A stretch of 64,000 nt of DNA, taken from the NCBI GenBank assembly GCA_015499995.1, contig JADNRV010000004.1, positions 124,001-188,000 on the forward strand. Direction: 5' to 3'. Within the stretch, counting starts at the first letter, position 1. Each line of letters starts with the position of its first letter. The notes under the pieces are model-generated. The model did not search any database, had not been told where the DNA came from, and saw nothing but the letters and a program-made list of their open reading frames with translations. A program made the position numbers and the translations under genes. This DNA comes from Flammula alnicola (Eukaryota > Basidiomycota > Agaricomycetes > Agaricales > Strophariaceae). Below, in pieces: positions 48,256 to 59,923 of this stretch.

Positions 48256-49356
48256 ATGCCCAAGTCTTTCTTGGCACCTTTCAAGCGCAAGAGGATTTCA
48301 CCCAGGTCGAACCCTGCCGCCACCGCTACCTCAGCAAACACGGCAACCTCTGATACACCCGCCTCACCGGACGTTGCCCGTCGACATCTGATACGCCCGT
48401 CTCGCCTGCTCCGAACATGGAACCCAGTGTCTCCGAGTCGCGTACGGACTGGACCTTGAGCACCACACAGACTATCCTTTCGTGCTGAAAGGCGTTGGTG
48501 CCTTGGCCCCCGTCCCATTTTTAAAGGACAGCATTGACCTCGCGTCTTCGCTGGTCGATATGGTGCAGGTGCGTCCTTCTTAGCCGACTACTATCATTTC
48601 CAACGGCATTAGATAAATATTGATGATTTTGGTAGAATATGACTCAGAATCATGAAGATCTTGAAAACGTCATCCGGGAGATCTGTCAATTGCTGGTCTG
48701 TATATCTTCTGAATGCGCAAGATTCCAACAATCCGGTGAATCAATGCCTAAGGAATTCGCGCCAACGGCTGAAGCTCTGGTCAGGTTAATTAGTTACTCT
48801 TCATTACAACAATTCAAACCGCCTGACCGCTGTCTCTGGATTTTTAGTGCGCTGAAAGCTTGTGCAAAACATGTACCTCCCAGTCCAAGTTCAAGAAGTT
48901 CACGAAAAAAGGCTTGATGAAGCGAAACACAACGCAAATTAGGGCAAAGCTAGAACTATTCAAACTATTTGACGCTAGTAATCGCATATTATTACTATAG
49001 AGAACTGACCCATCGTTCGTGTAATATGTTTAGGTTCGGCGCAGTCGTATCACAGATACACTTCTTGGCTGCTTGTTGGAACGACAATGAACGGCTTTTA
49101 CGCGAGATACGCGAGGTTTTGGACTCGCTCCGGGACATGTCCTTGTACAGACCCCCTGCCAAACCGCCTGTTAGTCCAGTTCGCGTACAACTCTATCATG
49201 GTTCACAAATATTCGAGAAATTGATGAAGAACAGAAACATCGACGACGATCTTGCCGCAGAGGATCATACCACTCCGATTCAAGTTTATTAGTATTATGG
49301 AGACCAGATCTTCACCCGTGGTGAATACAAACGTCGTCAAATTCCGACGTCGGTAA
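48256..49356 (+). pseudogene. HELL3, multiply frameshifted
   Basis: The start is preserved (MPKSFLAPFKRKR and SDTPASPD). A 1-nt loss after PDVA shifts the frame, and another lies just before the bundle. NHEDLENVIREICQLLVCIS is readable. A deletion of about 10-11 nt destroys the start of exon 3. The final exon reads SQIHFLAACWNDNERLLREI and the first repeat VQLYHGSQIFEKLMKNRN, but an in-frame stop precedes the second repeat, which itself has lost about 10 nt. The copy cannot make the family protein. Confidence 0.82.
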
Positions 49357-51239
49357 AACCATAGCTGGTGCATGTAACGAGTGATATCGACTCGACGCGG
49401 ACTTCACTCTTACCGTATTTATTCACTTACACATCCTGTAAAAGTTGCTCTGTGGAACTTTTGATGAAGATCATCGGACACGTACAAGTTCAGAAAAAAT
49501 TCTGATGAAAAGCTTCAGGCTTTCAAAATTTCAAGCGTGGCATAACTTAAGTCCCAAGCGCAGAAAATTACTGGAGCCAAGCCGATCCGAGTGTTGAAAT
49601 AGCTACCGTGCCACACGATCTCTAGAATCGTGCGCTCGCTATACACGGGATTCATTGATTTTAATCCTGATCTCACAGGCCGACGATACAGTGTTGGTCT
49701 TCCAGTTTGCGCCTTTGAAAAGTTACAAGGAGTAAAGGTTTCGTCGACCGCTACATGCGTGACTGAAAACCAACACAAATGGAATACCAGCGCTGAATCG
49801 CCCTCCTCAAGACAAGGGAAATGGTGCAAAAGACTTGCAAGAGTCTATCCTCGCGAACACCGCATCAAGGCATAGTTTTTCATGTCCGCAGAGATGCAAG
49901 CAACCAGCTAGCTCCTTCCAACAAATACTCTCAATAGAGGGTATTTGGAGTTCGGGATTTCAGCGAGCTGGAGCCTGTCAAAATATCATGTCGTGAAGAG
50001 TTCCAATAACAATAACCTCTCATCCCACACTTGCAATTCGTTCATTCGCTCGTATTGAAGACGACTTACCTGCAAAGTCAAGTCCGAAGGCACGTCGTCG
50101 TGAGGTTAATATGTCCGAGTCGGATCGAGCTCTCCACAACGTCCATAATAAGCGCAGGTCCGCGACGCACCTATGTTCATACCCCACAGGCTCCAATGAA
50201 GCGCCTCGTCGCGAGCTCAATACACCCTGAAATGGGCGTTGCCCTCCCATAGGGTGCGGTAAGACCCCACGTTCCATAGGTGTCAAGTGTACCAGGCCAG
50301 TAATCGGGTCGTTAAACCACTATTTTTCAAGTAAACCTCCTCCAATTCAAGCGCATATATTAACTCCAAAAGGGGAAGATCGCTGAGCCACTCACGTTGC
50401 GAAATTTGAGGCTTGTTAGAGCCTTATCACGAGCCCTCGGTTTTGTCTCGCCATATCTGAGATCCAATGAGCTGGTAGAGGAGTCCTACAAGTCGCAGTG
50501 AGAGCTCGAGGAGGGGGCTAGTTGAGTACGGAAGAAGGGGTTTAAGAGACTGAAAAAGACCTGCTGCCCCAATCAGCTGGTAGTCCAAGTATCTCCGAGC
50601 CCTGGGGCGAGCACGACCAGCTGACCTGGATAGCTGTGATTCCAGAGATCGGTAAGGAAAGTCGCACGAACCAAGACGAACCAGTCCCGCAGACAAGGAA
50701 AAGGGTGGCACTGAGTGTGGCACGACAACAAGACGTCGCCCCTTTCGCTTAACGCGGGATTGACACGAGATTCGGAGGCAACGTCCCAGGATAGAAAGAA
50801 GATGACGACGACGTACATCTGGATCTGTGGAACATCGCTCACTGAAAATTCTCCGTCGCGTTCACGTTGTCCGAGCTAATGTACAGACTTGAAACGAAAT
50901 TGAGGTGGAGGATTCAACGAATGCGGAGCTGAATATTGAGGACGCGATAAAAGGTAGCTGGCCAGTTGATGTCGCTCAAATGTTGCAAGGCGTCGAACGG
51001 TTCCAGTGGCCTCCAGCGAGACAATGGGAAAGGAGAAACAAGGAAGAGCAAAAAAAAGTAACATTGAATTATCACTTTAATGTTTACGTAATTTGATGAT
51101 ACAAGAAATCCTGCGTCGTTGCTACCGCCATCTCTGTCTCTGGATTTTCTTGTCAGATTTCGATATATCCCGGCAGAGAGAGACTCACAAGCTGACTCTC
51201 TTCCAATGTTGGCCTCTAGCCGTTGCATCATTCGGACAA

Positions 51240-52130
51240 GTGTCACAGTCCTAGATTACAGGTTGACAATGACTGCGGGAACAAGTTCTGAATCTCGAGA
51301 GGTTTTTCGTGATGGTAGCGCGTTGATCGACCAAGGCAGAACTTCTATTACAGTGCTGTTAGAAAGCACGCCAAACTCAGGCGCAAGTGAAAGGGGAGGC
51401 GCACAGTAAGTAATCACCTCGAAACATCTGAGAGAGAACCTCTTCCCGCTCTTATTCGTCTCTTTTTATCTTCTTTGTTTGCTGTTCTGCAGCTTGGGAT
51501 CGAGGGTGGCGCGGATCAACAACGACAACTTGGGGGCTCGGTCGTTGGGCGCTCGTAGTCGAGGAGAAGCGCCATATCGTGGAGGTAAAAAAAATTGCCT
51601 TCGTTATTGTTTTCAGGACAGGACCTTCATTTTCCATGGCACGTAGGGTTTATCAACAAGGAGATTAATTATGTTTGAGCTTGGACGAGGTTGTCGTAGG
51701 TGCAGACGGTCTGTAGCAGGGCGCAGAACACCTGACGATTAGTCGATTACTGAGGCTTGGGTATTTTGCCGAGCCGTAATCCTAGCTTCCTGCTCGGAAG
51801 TCCATAATAACTGTACAACAGGTACCTGTATCGCTGACGTTAAGCCCAACAGAGCAAGCCAAGTTATTGACAAGGGCGCACCTTTTTCCTCCCGACGACT
51901 AATCTGGGCTTCCAAATATCAAAGCTGCAATTGCTGATCAAATGAAAGAGGCGCAGTGAAGAGTGTGGAGGGGTATTCCAATATATACAAATGACCTGAA
52001 GAGGTAATTGACTGAATGACAACACCAAAGTTCAGACAAGAGGAGGAGAATAGCTCGGGTTTTGCTCACCATAGTCCAAGACGCCTTCGGAACTTCAAGG
52101 GAGCGCAAAGTCGTCTGAGAAAGCGTCTTA
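51240..52130 (-). pseudogene. GPALPP1-like 3' remnant in duplication copy 3
   Basis: Minus-strand counterpart of the remnants in copies 1 and 2: PRHPRSQAAEQQTKKIKRDE (about 51510-51452) and a downstream TGCCTTGGTCGATCAACGCG at about 51340-51321. No complete gene survives. Confidence 0.4.
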
Positions 52131-52980
52131 ACAACCTAACAACTGAACCGTTTGCTTCCGGACCTCTGTGGACGTAATATGTACGTACTAGCCACGTCGA
52201 ATGGTTTCACACACTCTCATCGACGGAAGCCTCGTGCAAGATGTTTGTTTTGGCGGGCAACAAAATTTGGTGGCGAGGAATTCATTGCACACAGAATTTA
52301 GTACGCTCCCTACCTGGAATATAGCGGAAGAAATTTTCAACTTGCACTTGGAAACTGGGAGAAAATCTTACCTGTCTAGAAAGAAGCCATGATTGCAAAT
52401 CGAGGCAAGAATTGCAACCATAACGAACAGCTTCATGCAAAAATTCATGAATGCGTAGAAGCCTCATGCTTCCCCTTCCCGTCGATCATCCTCGTTGTGA
52501 TGAGCAGTTTGTGTCAAGAGATGAGTTGGTGCTTGAGAAAGGGCCAGTTGTCCGTGTTCAAGTTATTTCTCCACGCAACACGTGCACCACAACAAGACTC
52601 GAAACATTTTCCTCTCTTTTTCTGCCGCCACATACACACCTAGTACTAGCTCTCCCTACTATGTTGTCGGGAAAATAATAAGCATGCCGACAAAGCCACC
52701 AAATGGAAAAGCAGACCCCTCTTGAAACCTCCCGTCAGGTCAAGACCACCGTCAAGATGCGGATTGGATGTTGTATCAACTTGGTTAGGATGTTTTTTTT
52801 GGTTTATTCCATCTTTATATTTGATTTCAACCTGCTGATCTTTTTACGACCATTTTGCACTCGATCCGCTCATTTGATACATTGCAGCCACCCTTGGACA
52901 TGGTAATTTAAGTCATTGGAACGGTATGTCTACGCAACGTCTTTCGGACTATAAGTCAAGACTAACGTGAGATTTAGAAT

Positions 52981-54102
52981 ATCCTTTGCAGCTTTCATCC
53001 TTGGGTGTACTGAGGGTCCAGCAACGTATCCACAACTAGGGTTGATTATGGCCATGGGTCACTATCATTTTATTAGGTACGTGTATGTAAATGGTCTATG
53101 GGACCTATGCTGATGTTAGCTAATAGCGACCGACTATTCACGGCTGCACCAATGCAAACCAGCTTCGTTTTTTGAAATACTGCTGTCGACGTTGACATAT
53201 TATGGAAGAGGACGTGTGTTATTTTGATGACCTCAATATCGTGGTGATTAGTGATCGGCCTATGGAGGTTGTTTATTTTCATTGGGTTTATAGTGTGGTG
53301 CGTATGAGCCATGTTAATGCCGCCTATTTGCCACTGGAGTTAACAGTAAATTATTGTTTGCACAGTTCAATTGCCGTTTTGTGTTCCAAAGCAATAGCCT
53401 CGCTAGTGCTTATTCGAAAAATTCTGCTGATTACGACAGGCGAGGTAGACTATATCTTTGGAAGCGAAGTCGAGGGCTTCCTCAGTAAGGTTGTACTCTC
53501 TGTCTCCTTGGTATATTCAAGTCTCCAACCCAGAGTATTGCTCGAAAAGATCAGAGAGTGTTGAGGACATCCTCTACAGCGGCATTTTCTCTGCTCTCTT
53601 TCCATACACCAATAAACTTACCACTCCACCTGGGACCTTTGCCTCCAAAGTACATACTCGAGTAGAGCCCATGACAATTATGAGAGGAACTCGATCTCGA
53701 TTGGATGATGCGAAGAGGGTCCGCCTAGGTAGGAAAGGCTGAGAGATTTTTTAAAGAGGATCGTTGGCGTTTTGGTATGTCATCGAGTGCTTTTCGGATG
53801 TTCTGACGATTGAATGGCATCTATTCTTACAGATGCTCCACTGGCCCTTATTCACTTAATGGGACTTTTGCCGAACGCTCATCCCGATCTACATTTCGCT
53901 GCATTCTCCGTTGAGGATTCAAGACATTCGCGCCTCCGCCTGGAGGAGATGTTGCACACGATTGTATTAGCTAAATTACTTGCTCAATACTTGCTAATTA
54001 GGCAGGAGGAAATAACGGCGGACGACACATAGCGGCTATACTAAGTCCAGTCGAAGATTACTTGTGCATATTCGAGCCAGAACCATGTAACGAAAAAGTA
54101 TA
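52981..54102. other. Unassigned region between duplication copy 3 and A5
   Basis: About 1.1 kb. Two plus-strand frames stand out: 53202-53564 (hydrophobic, 120 codons) and 53814-54032 (LALIHLMGLLPNAHPDLHF). They have no recognisable family and no convincing splice links. I see no supported gene. Confidence 0.4.
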
Positions 54103-56075
54103 TCAATAACCTGCTTCCTTAAATACACTTGGAGTAAAACGCGTCGGCATACTCAGTCTCGAAGCCCTGGATTTCACCGTACTTCGACTACTACCTTTAG
54201 ACGTGAAAGATCCTCCTCGCAACCATCTCTTTTTCTGAAGAGCATATGCACCAACGGCCATGCAGTGACATTCTCTAGTGCCCTTGCGGTCATGTTCATC
54301 ACACCGTGGTTCTGTCCCCGCATCCATGTCCCTGAAATACGAATCTATATCGTCCATGTGTTTGTTAGATGGGCCAAATCTGCTCCGAATGCGACAATCA
54401 TCGCTTTCCCAGAAATACCATCTACGGTCGCCCTGGATCAACTTCTTTAGTGTCACTATGGCTTGTTTACTGGATAGAAAAGACTTCGTGCCCCCAGCCA
54501 GAGCCCAAGTTTTTGCTCGGTAAGAGGCGACGATGACTACAAAAGAGCGGTCGTGAAATTGCCCTGCCGTTATTTTATCCATGTGACGCTGCCAGGCCTC
54601 CCGTTGTTCTCTCAAGTATTCGGTTAACCGGGGCATCTCCCACTGATTTATGCTGATTTTTACATAGCCATCTGCAAGATGAATGGCCGAGCACTCAGTG
54701 GAGTCGACTTTATCAGGAAACCCAATCGTGACCAAGTCTGTGGAGCGGTCGTCGCTGTTTGGCAGAATCAGAGAGAATTCGTTTAACTGCAGATACGCAA
54801 TGTGATATCTGACCTTTGTTTTGCGTGAGGAGGATCCTTCACGAACCCAGAAGTCATCGTCGTCGTCGATGATGCCAACATTAAGTCCTGGATGTCTATG
54901 CCGATCTCGGAGAGATTCTTGTGGTAAGGTATAAAGTCATCGGGCGGATCACGTTTACGTTCACGATTTTCCGCCGCCGAATGGAAGATATTAAAGAGAG
55001 TGTCGAAGCCACCGTCATGATTAAAGATTCCAACATCTCCGATGTAGACGTGGGTCCGCCACGTTCGGGCGTGGCCTTTACACGGTGAAGGATTCCAAAG
55101 TGGAATGACGTGACTTGAATGGAAAAGCTCTGTGCTCATATAGCTCTTGATATGACGCTCTGTGTGTTTAGGTACATGATTTTTCAGGTCCTTCAAATTG
55201 AAAGCGGCCAATCAGCGTTTGTTGCGAATGAATTAAGACAAAACCCATACCGCCGATTCTATCGGTTTTGGGAGAGGATATTCTGAGCTTGGGACTATAG
55301 TATGCACGTTTCAGTCAAAAGGTTCGAAAAGGGATGCAAAAGTCATAAGCCATACACAGCGATTGATTACTACGCGTTTGACGGTTTGAGGGTGCCTCCG
55401 AGTTTGCAATGGAAGTCGCTCCAACCGGTATTTCGCTCACAGCTTTCTGAATAGCACTAACATGTGCTTTGATTGCCTCTGCAGTGACCGGCTCCGTGTA
55501 TTGACTTGAATTATCTAGATTCGAAGTGAGTCTCATGGAAGGTAACTGACATTTAAGGCAGCATACCATTCAAGAGAAATGGTTGAGCTGTTTGAACTTC
55601 TGGCTGGTTGAATCAAAAGAATAAGACATCGGATTTCAAGCTGGTACGAAACTAGCACTTACGCTGTTACTTTCCGGTGGTTCTTCCGACAGAGCCGCCC
55701 CTGTCTGACTTTCAGTAACAATGTCCTTTCCTTCAGAAAAGATGCATAGATGCATACAGGTATCCAAATTAGAATAGGGATCATGCGTCGCGGGGATGTG
55801 TAAATTGTCGATATAATTATTGATCGTCACATTCAAATTATCGCCTTCGATTATAGCGTTGCGATTATTCGACTTATGATTGCCATTATTGATTTGTACT
55901 GGTCGCTTTCCCGAAGATCTACTAGCACATTGTAAGAATATTATCCTGAAGGGTGGTGCAGGAGTGCGTGACCTACCTTTCCCTCCCAGGGCGCCAAATG
56001 CCTGAATGTTGAAAAGAGGGATCTTTGAATTGCACGATAACAGCCTGGGCAGAAAAACATACCTTTCCAGGGCAT
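54103..56075 (-). CDS. Family A protein, copy A5
   Basis: Exon 1 is 13 nt (MPWK plus one base, from 56075); exon 2 is 25 nt (GIWRPGRE); exon 3 holds NNGNHKSNNRNAIIEGDN followed by LNVTINNYIDN. Later exons: PVTAEAIKAHVSAIQKAVSE, LKNHVPKHTERHIKSYMS, HVYIGDVGIFNHDGGFDTLF, then a final exon with SAIHLADGYVKISINQWEM, FVVIVASYRAKTWALAGGTK, WYFWESDDCRIRSRFGPSN and ECHCMAVGAYALQ, ending TGA at 54105-54103. It is closest to A1 and reads without lesions. It is divergent from the B4 pseudogene. The Asn-rich motif and repeated exon layout make it the best reference copy for family A. Confidence 0.75.
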
Positions 56076-56496
56076 TTTCGTGATATTGCAATAAGTAGAA
56101 AAATAATGAGGGATGCGTCAAAATGAATCAGGAACGAAAGCGAAGAGATAAGTTCAAGGGAAGTTGGGGTTTTACGCGCGTTTCTTCAACTAAGGCTGAC
56201 AAAGCCGGAGTTGGTCATCATCGCGGTAGCGTCTCTCGTCTTTCCCAAGTCTTGCTGCATTCACTCTCAATATCATCCTCAGTTCGGCCTTAATTGAGCC
56301 TAAAGACTTTTCACTATCCCCCAAATTTGTTGGTTAACTTTTCTACGAGCTTTTCAACAACTTTTCAAAGCCTCAAAAAGATGTGTCGGAGTTTCATTCT
56401 CGCAGGCTGCCGCGAACCTGGAAAACGTGAACGTGACAATAATTTGTTACCTTACAGTACTCTCCCTCGACGCGCTCCTCAGTCAGCACGAACACC

Positions 56497-57596
56497 ATGG
56501 TTTCCTTTCCGCGTCTCTTACACTTAGGCAGTAGTAACAATGAAGGTCAAATGACAGACTCCTTGTCTGAGTCGGAAGGGAGCATATCCCGGCATACTAG
56601 TGCGTGTGCATTATACTAAACGCATCCAGAAGTGCTGAACACGGTTTGAAGGCTCGATTCAGGGTCCTTACCGTGAAGGCATGAAGGACACTGGCTTTCC
56701 TGACTATCGCACAGTTCAAGTTCCATAGAAGCGGCGGAATATACGCCCGCTCCCTACTACTTTTAGGAAATGGGGTTGGTTTACACAGTGTCTTAAGGAA
56801 TCTATCTCGGCTCAAAAAGTATTTTACCAGTGGGGCCTTTCTCACTGACGTTGGTTCCACTGACGAAAACGGCAGCTTTAGCTTTTGCTTCAATGTCTTT
56901 TCCCCTCCGAATCATTCCATTCAGCCAAAAGAGCTACCGCAAAATTTTCTCCAGTTCATCCAACTTTTTTCAAGGAGGCTGTCTTCACCCCCAATTTCTT
57001 TGCTCCTGGGACAATCATGGCCAGTTCATCTTTCATCCGTCCATCGTTCATTTACATATTTTGCTCCTGACGGTATGATGCCTGTATATTCTGCTTCAAT
57101 TTCATCCTGATGTCCAATAGGATCCATCTGCAGTGATAGCCGTCGTTCAAGATTCTGTGTGGACGTCACAATTGAGTGGGGTATGTTGCTTTCGTTTCAA
57201 CCTTTACTGCATGAGCCAACGCCAGATATAGCAGCATTTAACACACCGTGAGGTCGTGGAGCTAGTACATAGGATCATCAACAACTTTGATATCGTGAAT
57301 ACGGACGGTAGGCCTACCTTTAGTCGATGCTCATGATTTTAGCTCGCTTTCGCCTTGTAGGAGTGGTCATGTTTGCTCCTAAGCAGCAAGAAAGCATAGA
57401 CCATGCGGCACGTAAAGCCTTCATATTACGAGATCCATCTGTATTGATTGCCTATAGGTTGTCACTCCGAGTCGTTGGAATGTAACCTCGTACATACATA
57501 CGCCACGTTATGTCCTGGATCTGGGACTCACAAGACGAAAGCATTAGAGGCCGGGCGCTTTAGAATATGCGTACGGTACTATCTATATCACAATGA
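56497..57596 (+). pseudogene. Family B, copy B4, stop codons and central deletion
   Basis: Exon 1 from 56497 (MVSFPRLLHLGSSNNEGQ, GSISRH). Exon 2 starts GSIQGPYREGMKDTGFP, then meets TAG after RTVQVP; the remaining blocks are in shifted frames (IYARSLLLLGNGVGLH, TDVGSTDENGSFSFCFNVFS). The sequence GGGACAATCATGGCCAGT is followed directly by the hydrophobic late exon (TTTCATCCGTCC), so several hundred bases of the central module are missing. The C-terminal exons (AVIAVVQDSVWTSQLSG, VVELVHRIINNFDIVNTD) survive to a TGA at 57594-57596. Confidence 0.8.
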
Positions 57597-58673
57597 CCGG
57601 TATATTCAAAGTCTTAATGTTGCTGGTATGGACACATTTATACCAGAGTGTTATCACATTAATATTTTGTGCACCAGAATGCACGTGTCGAGAAGCACAG
57701 GTTAGGTTATGCTCGAAGGGGCTGTTCATACCTTGCGAACCCGCTGTGGGACATGGAGGGAAATATTATAATTCCCCAAACAATACTGTGAATAAGATGG
57801 AAGTCACCCAGTAGGGATCTAACTACCTAACCACCTACCTTCGTTTATTATTCCCTGGGTAAAATGTCGACCAAACAGCGAAAACAGGGTCATTTAGCGT
57901 GGTGCGGTTGGTATCGCGTTCTCGGGTTCTCTCAGAATCTCATGTCCTTACACAGGGTAATCGGGCCTCCAAATCTTGAGTATCGCGGAATCTCGAGAGA
58001 TCATTGATCATTGATCAGCCCTTGAATGAAAATGCCTATTCGAGCAGCGGATATCCCGTTATCACATTTCCGTCATTTCCGTGACACTTTCTTGAGTCAT
58101 TGTGCTTTCTACAACAACAATGCGGCGTAAGTTGTGTTCGGCTCTTCGCCCACATATTCTGCCAGCGGAGATACACATGACCTTGACAATTTTTTTGGGG
58201 CTGCGCCCACAAGCAAAGTGTCATTTGAAAATGATATGGCAACTAAAGTAAAAATAGGATGTTTGGCTGCAGCGGCGATGAGGCGTGCGTAAATATCCAT
58301 ACTAGAGATGATCAATGAACAGCGGTGTCGATTTTCGCTCATTGTTGTACTGTCTTTTTGTCCTTGTTCTTAGGAAGTCTAGCTGAGTTGTCCATGGAAA
58401 CTTAATTGTAAGTTCGAATCCGTGTCTGTACATCGCCTAGTACTAATGCACATCAAGACCCCCAGAACCTTTGGAAACAAAGCAACGTTGACCTAGATAT
58501 AGTGGACGCTCAGGAGTCAACGGAATCTACCTTCCGGGGCTCTCTTCAAAGTTCCCGTGCAGGGTTTTTTCAAAGTTTACTTTGTGCTATAAAGGCAAAC
58601 GCAACTGACCTGTGCAATCCAAGATAATTTCTATTAAAACCTTCCCCTTTCTCACCCCAGAAGATCACTTACG
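57597..58673. other. Intergenic, upstream of HELL4
   Basis: No supported gene. From about 58230 the sequence resembles the upstream part of duplication copies 1 and 3 (CTTGTTCTTAGGAAGTCTA), so the HELL promoter region was co-duplicated. Confidence 0.5.
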
Positions 58674-59923
58674 ATGTCCAAATTCCTCTCGTTGTTCAAG
58701 CGAAAGAAGAACTCGGCTAGACGGAACTCTCCCGCCGCAGCGGCTGCCTCACCAAATATGCCAATTTCTGATACTCCCGCCTCACCAAGCCTAGCAAATT
58801 CTGATACGCCCGCCTCACCTGACATGGCGGCGACGATATCTGATACACCTTCCTTGGCACCTGGCGTGGCGGCATCGACTCCTGATACACCTGCCTCACA
58901 TATCGTGGCGGCGCCGACATCAGGGACAACCACCTCGGCGGCGACGTCTGATGATATACCCGCCCCGCCTGCTCAGACCACGGAGGGACCTAGCTCCGAC
59001 TCACGTACGGACAAGGCGTTAAAGACCACACAAAGTATCCTTAAAATACTTCAAGGCGTTAGCGCCTTGGCTCCAGTCCCTTTCCTAAAAGATTGTATTG
59101 GTCTCGCGTCCACTCTCATTGGTATGGTGCAGGTGCGATCTTCTTGGTTGGCTACTATCGATTCCACTAGCTGATTATTCACGATTTTAATAGAACGTGA
59201 TTCAGAACCAAGGCGATCTTGAAGGTATTGTCCAAGAGACCAGCCAATTGTTGATCTGTATATCTACGCAATGCGAAAAATTCGAAGAATCTGGTCTGGC
59301 AATACCAGAGGAATTTACCCCAATGATTGAAGCTCTGGATAAGTTCGTTACTTGTTTTACGACGACTTAAACTGCTTTACTGACGTCTCTGAACTTTTAG
59401 CGCCCTAAAAGAGATTCAAGGCTTGTGCGAAAAATGTACTTCGCAGTCCAGGTTCACGCAGTTCATGAATCAAGACTTGGTGAAACAGAATATAGCGCAA
59501 ATTAGAGGGAATCTGCAATATATATTCAGGGTGTTTGACGTCAGTAATCATATACTTAATATTCCACGTTCATAGAGCTGATCTTCATTCATTCAATATG
59601 TTTAGGTGAGCGCAGTGGTATCAGAGATACGCTTCCGGACATCTTGGAGGAGCGACAATGAACGCCTGTTACGCGAGATTTTGGACTCGCTCCGGGACAA
59701 ACCCTTGTACAGGCCCGCCACCAATTCCCATGTTACTCCAGTTCAAGCTCGTGTACAAGTCTACCACGGTTCGCAATCGTTCGAGAAAAGGGTGGACAAC
59801 GAAAACATCGACGATGATAGCGACGGAGAGAATCGTACGGTACCGATTCAAGCCTATTCTGGAAATCAAGTATTCAAGGGTCCTGTTTCGAATAAAAACG
59901 TCGTCAAATCGCGTCGACGGTAA
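58674..59923 (+). CDS. HELL4: HeLo-like/MLKL-N-terminal-like protein with two C-terminal repeats
   Basis: Four exons, no lesion. Exon 1 (to about 59131) has a basic start (FLSLFKRKKNSARRNS), a Ser/Thr/Pro/Ala-rich tail with several SDTPASP-like repeats, then SILKILQGVSALAPVPFLKD. Exons 2-4 give GDLEGIVQETSQLLICIS, VKQNIAQIRGNLQYIFRVFD and NERLLREILDSLRD, a helical bundle like HELL1. The C-terminus carries VQVYHGSQSFEKRVDNEN and IQAYSGNQVFKGPVSNKN, separated by an acidic linker, and ends SRRR at 59923. Although the tail differs strongly from HELL1, the spacing and key residues of the two repeats (Y.G.Q.F, V.N.N) are kept, which indicates selection on them. By analogy with HET-S/HELLF it would be a membrane-targeting cell-death effector (inference). 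Confidence 0.8.

Larger units (their letters stand above)
47830..52980. repeat. Segmental duplication, copy 3
   Basis: Plus-orientation counterpart of copy 2 and inverted counterpart of copy 1. It contains HELL3, the unassigned region and a GPALPP1-like remnant. Similarity to copy 2 ends near 52980. Confidence 0.75.
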
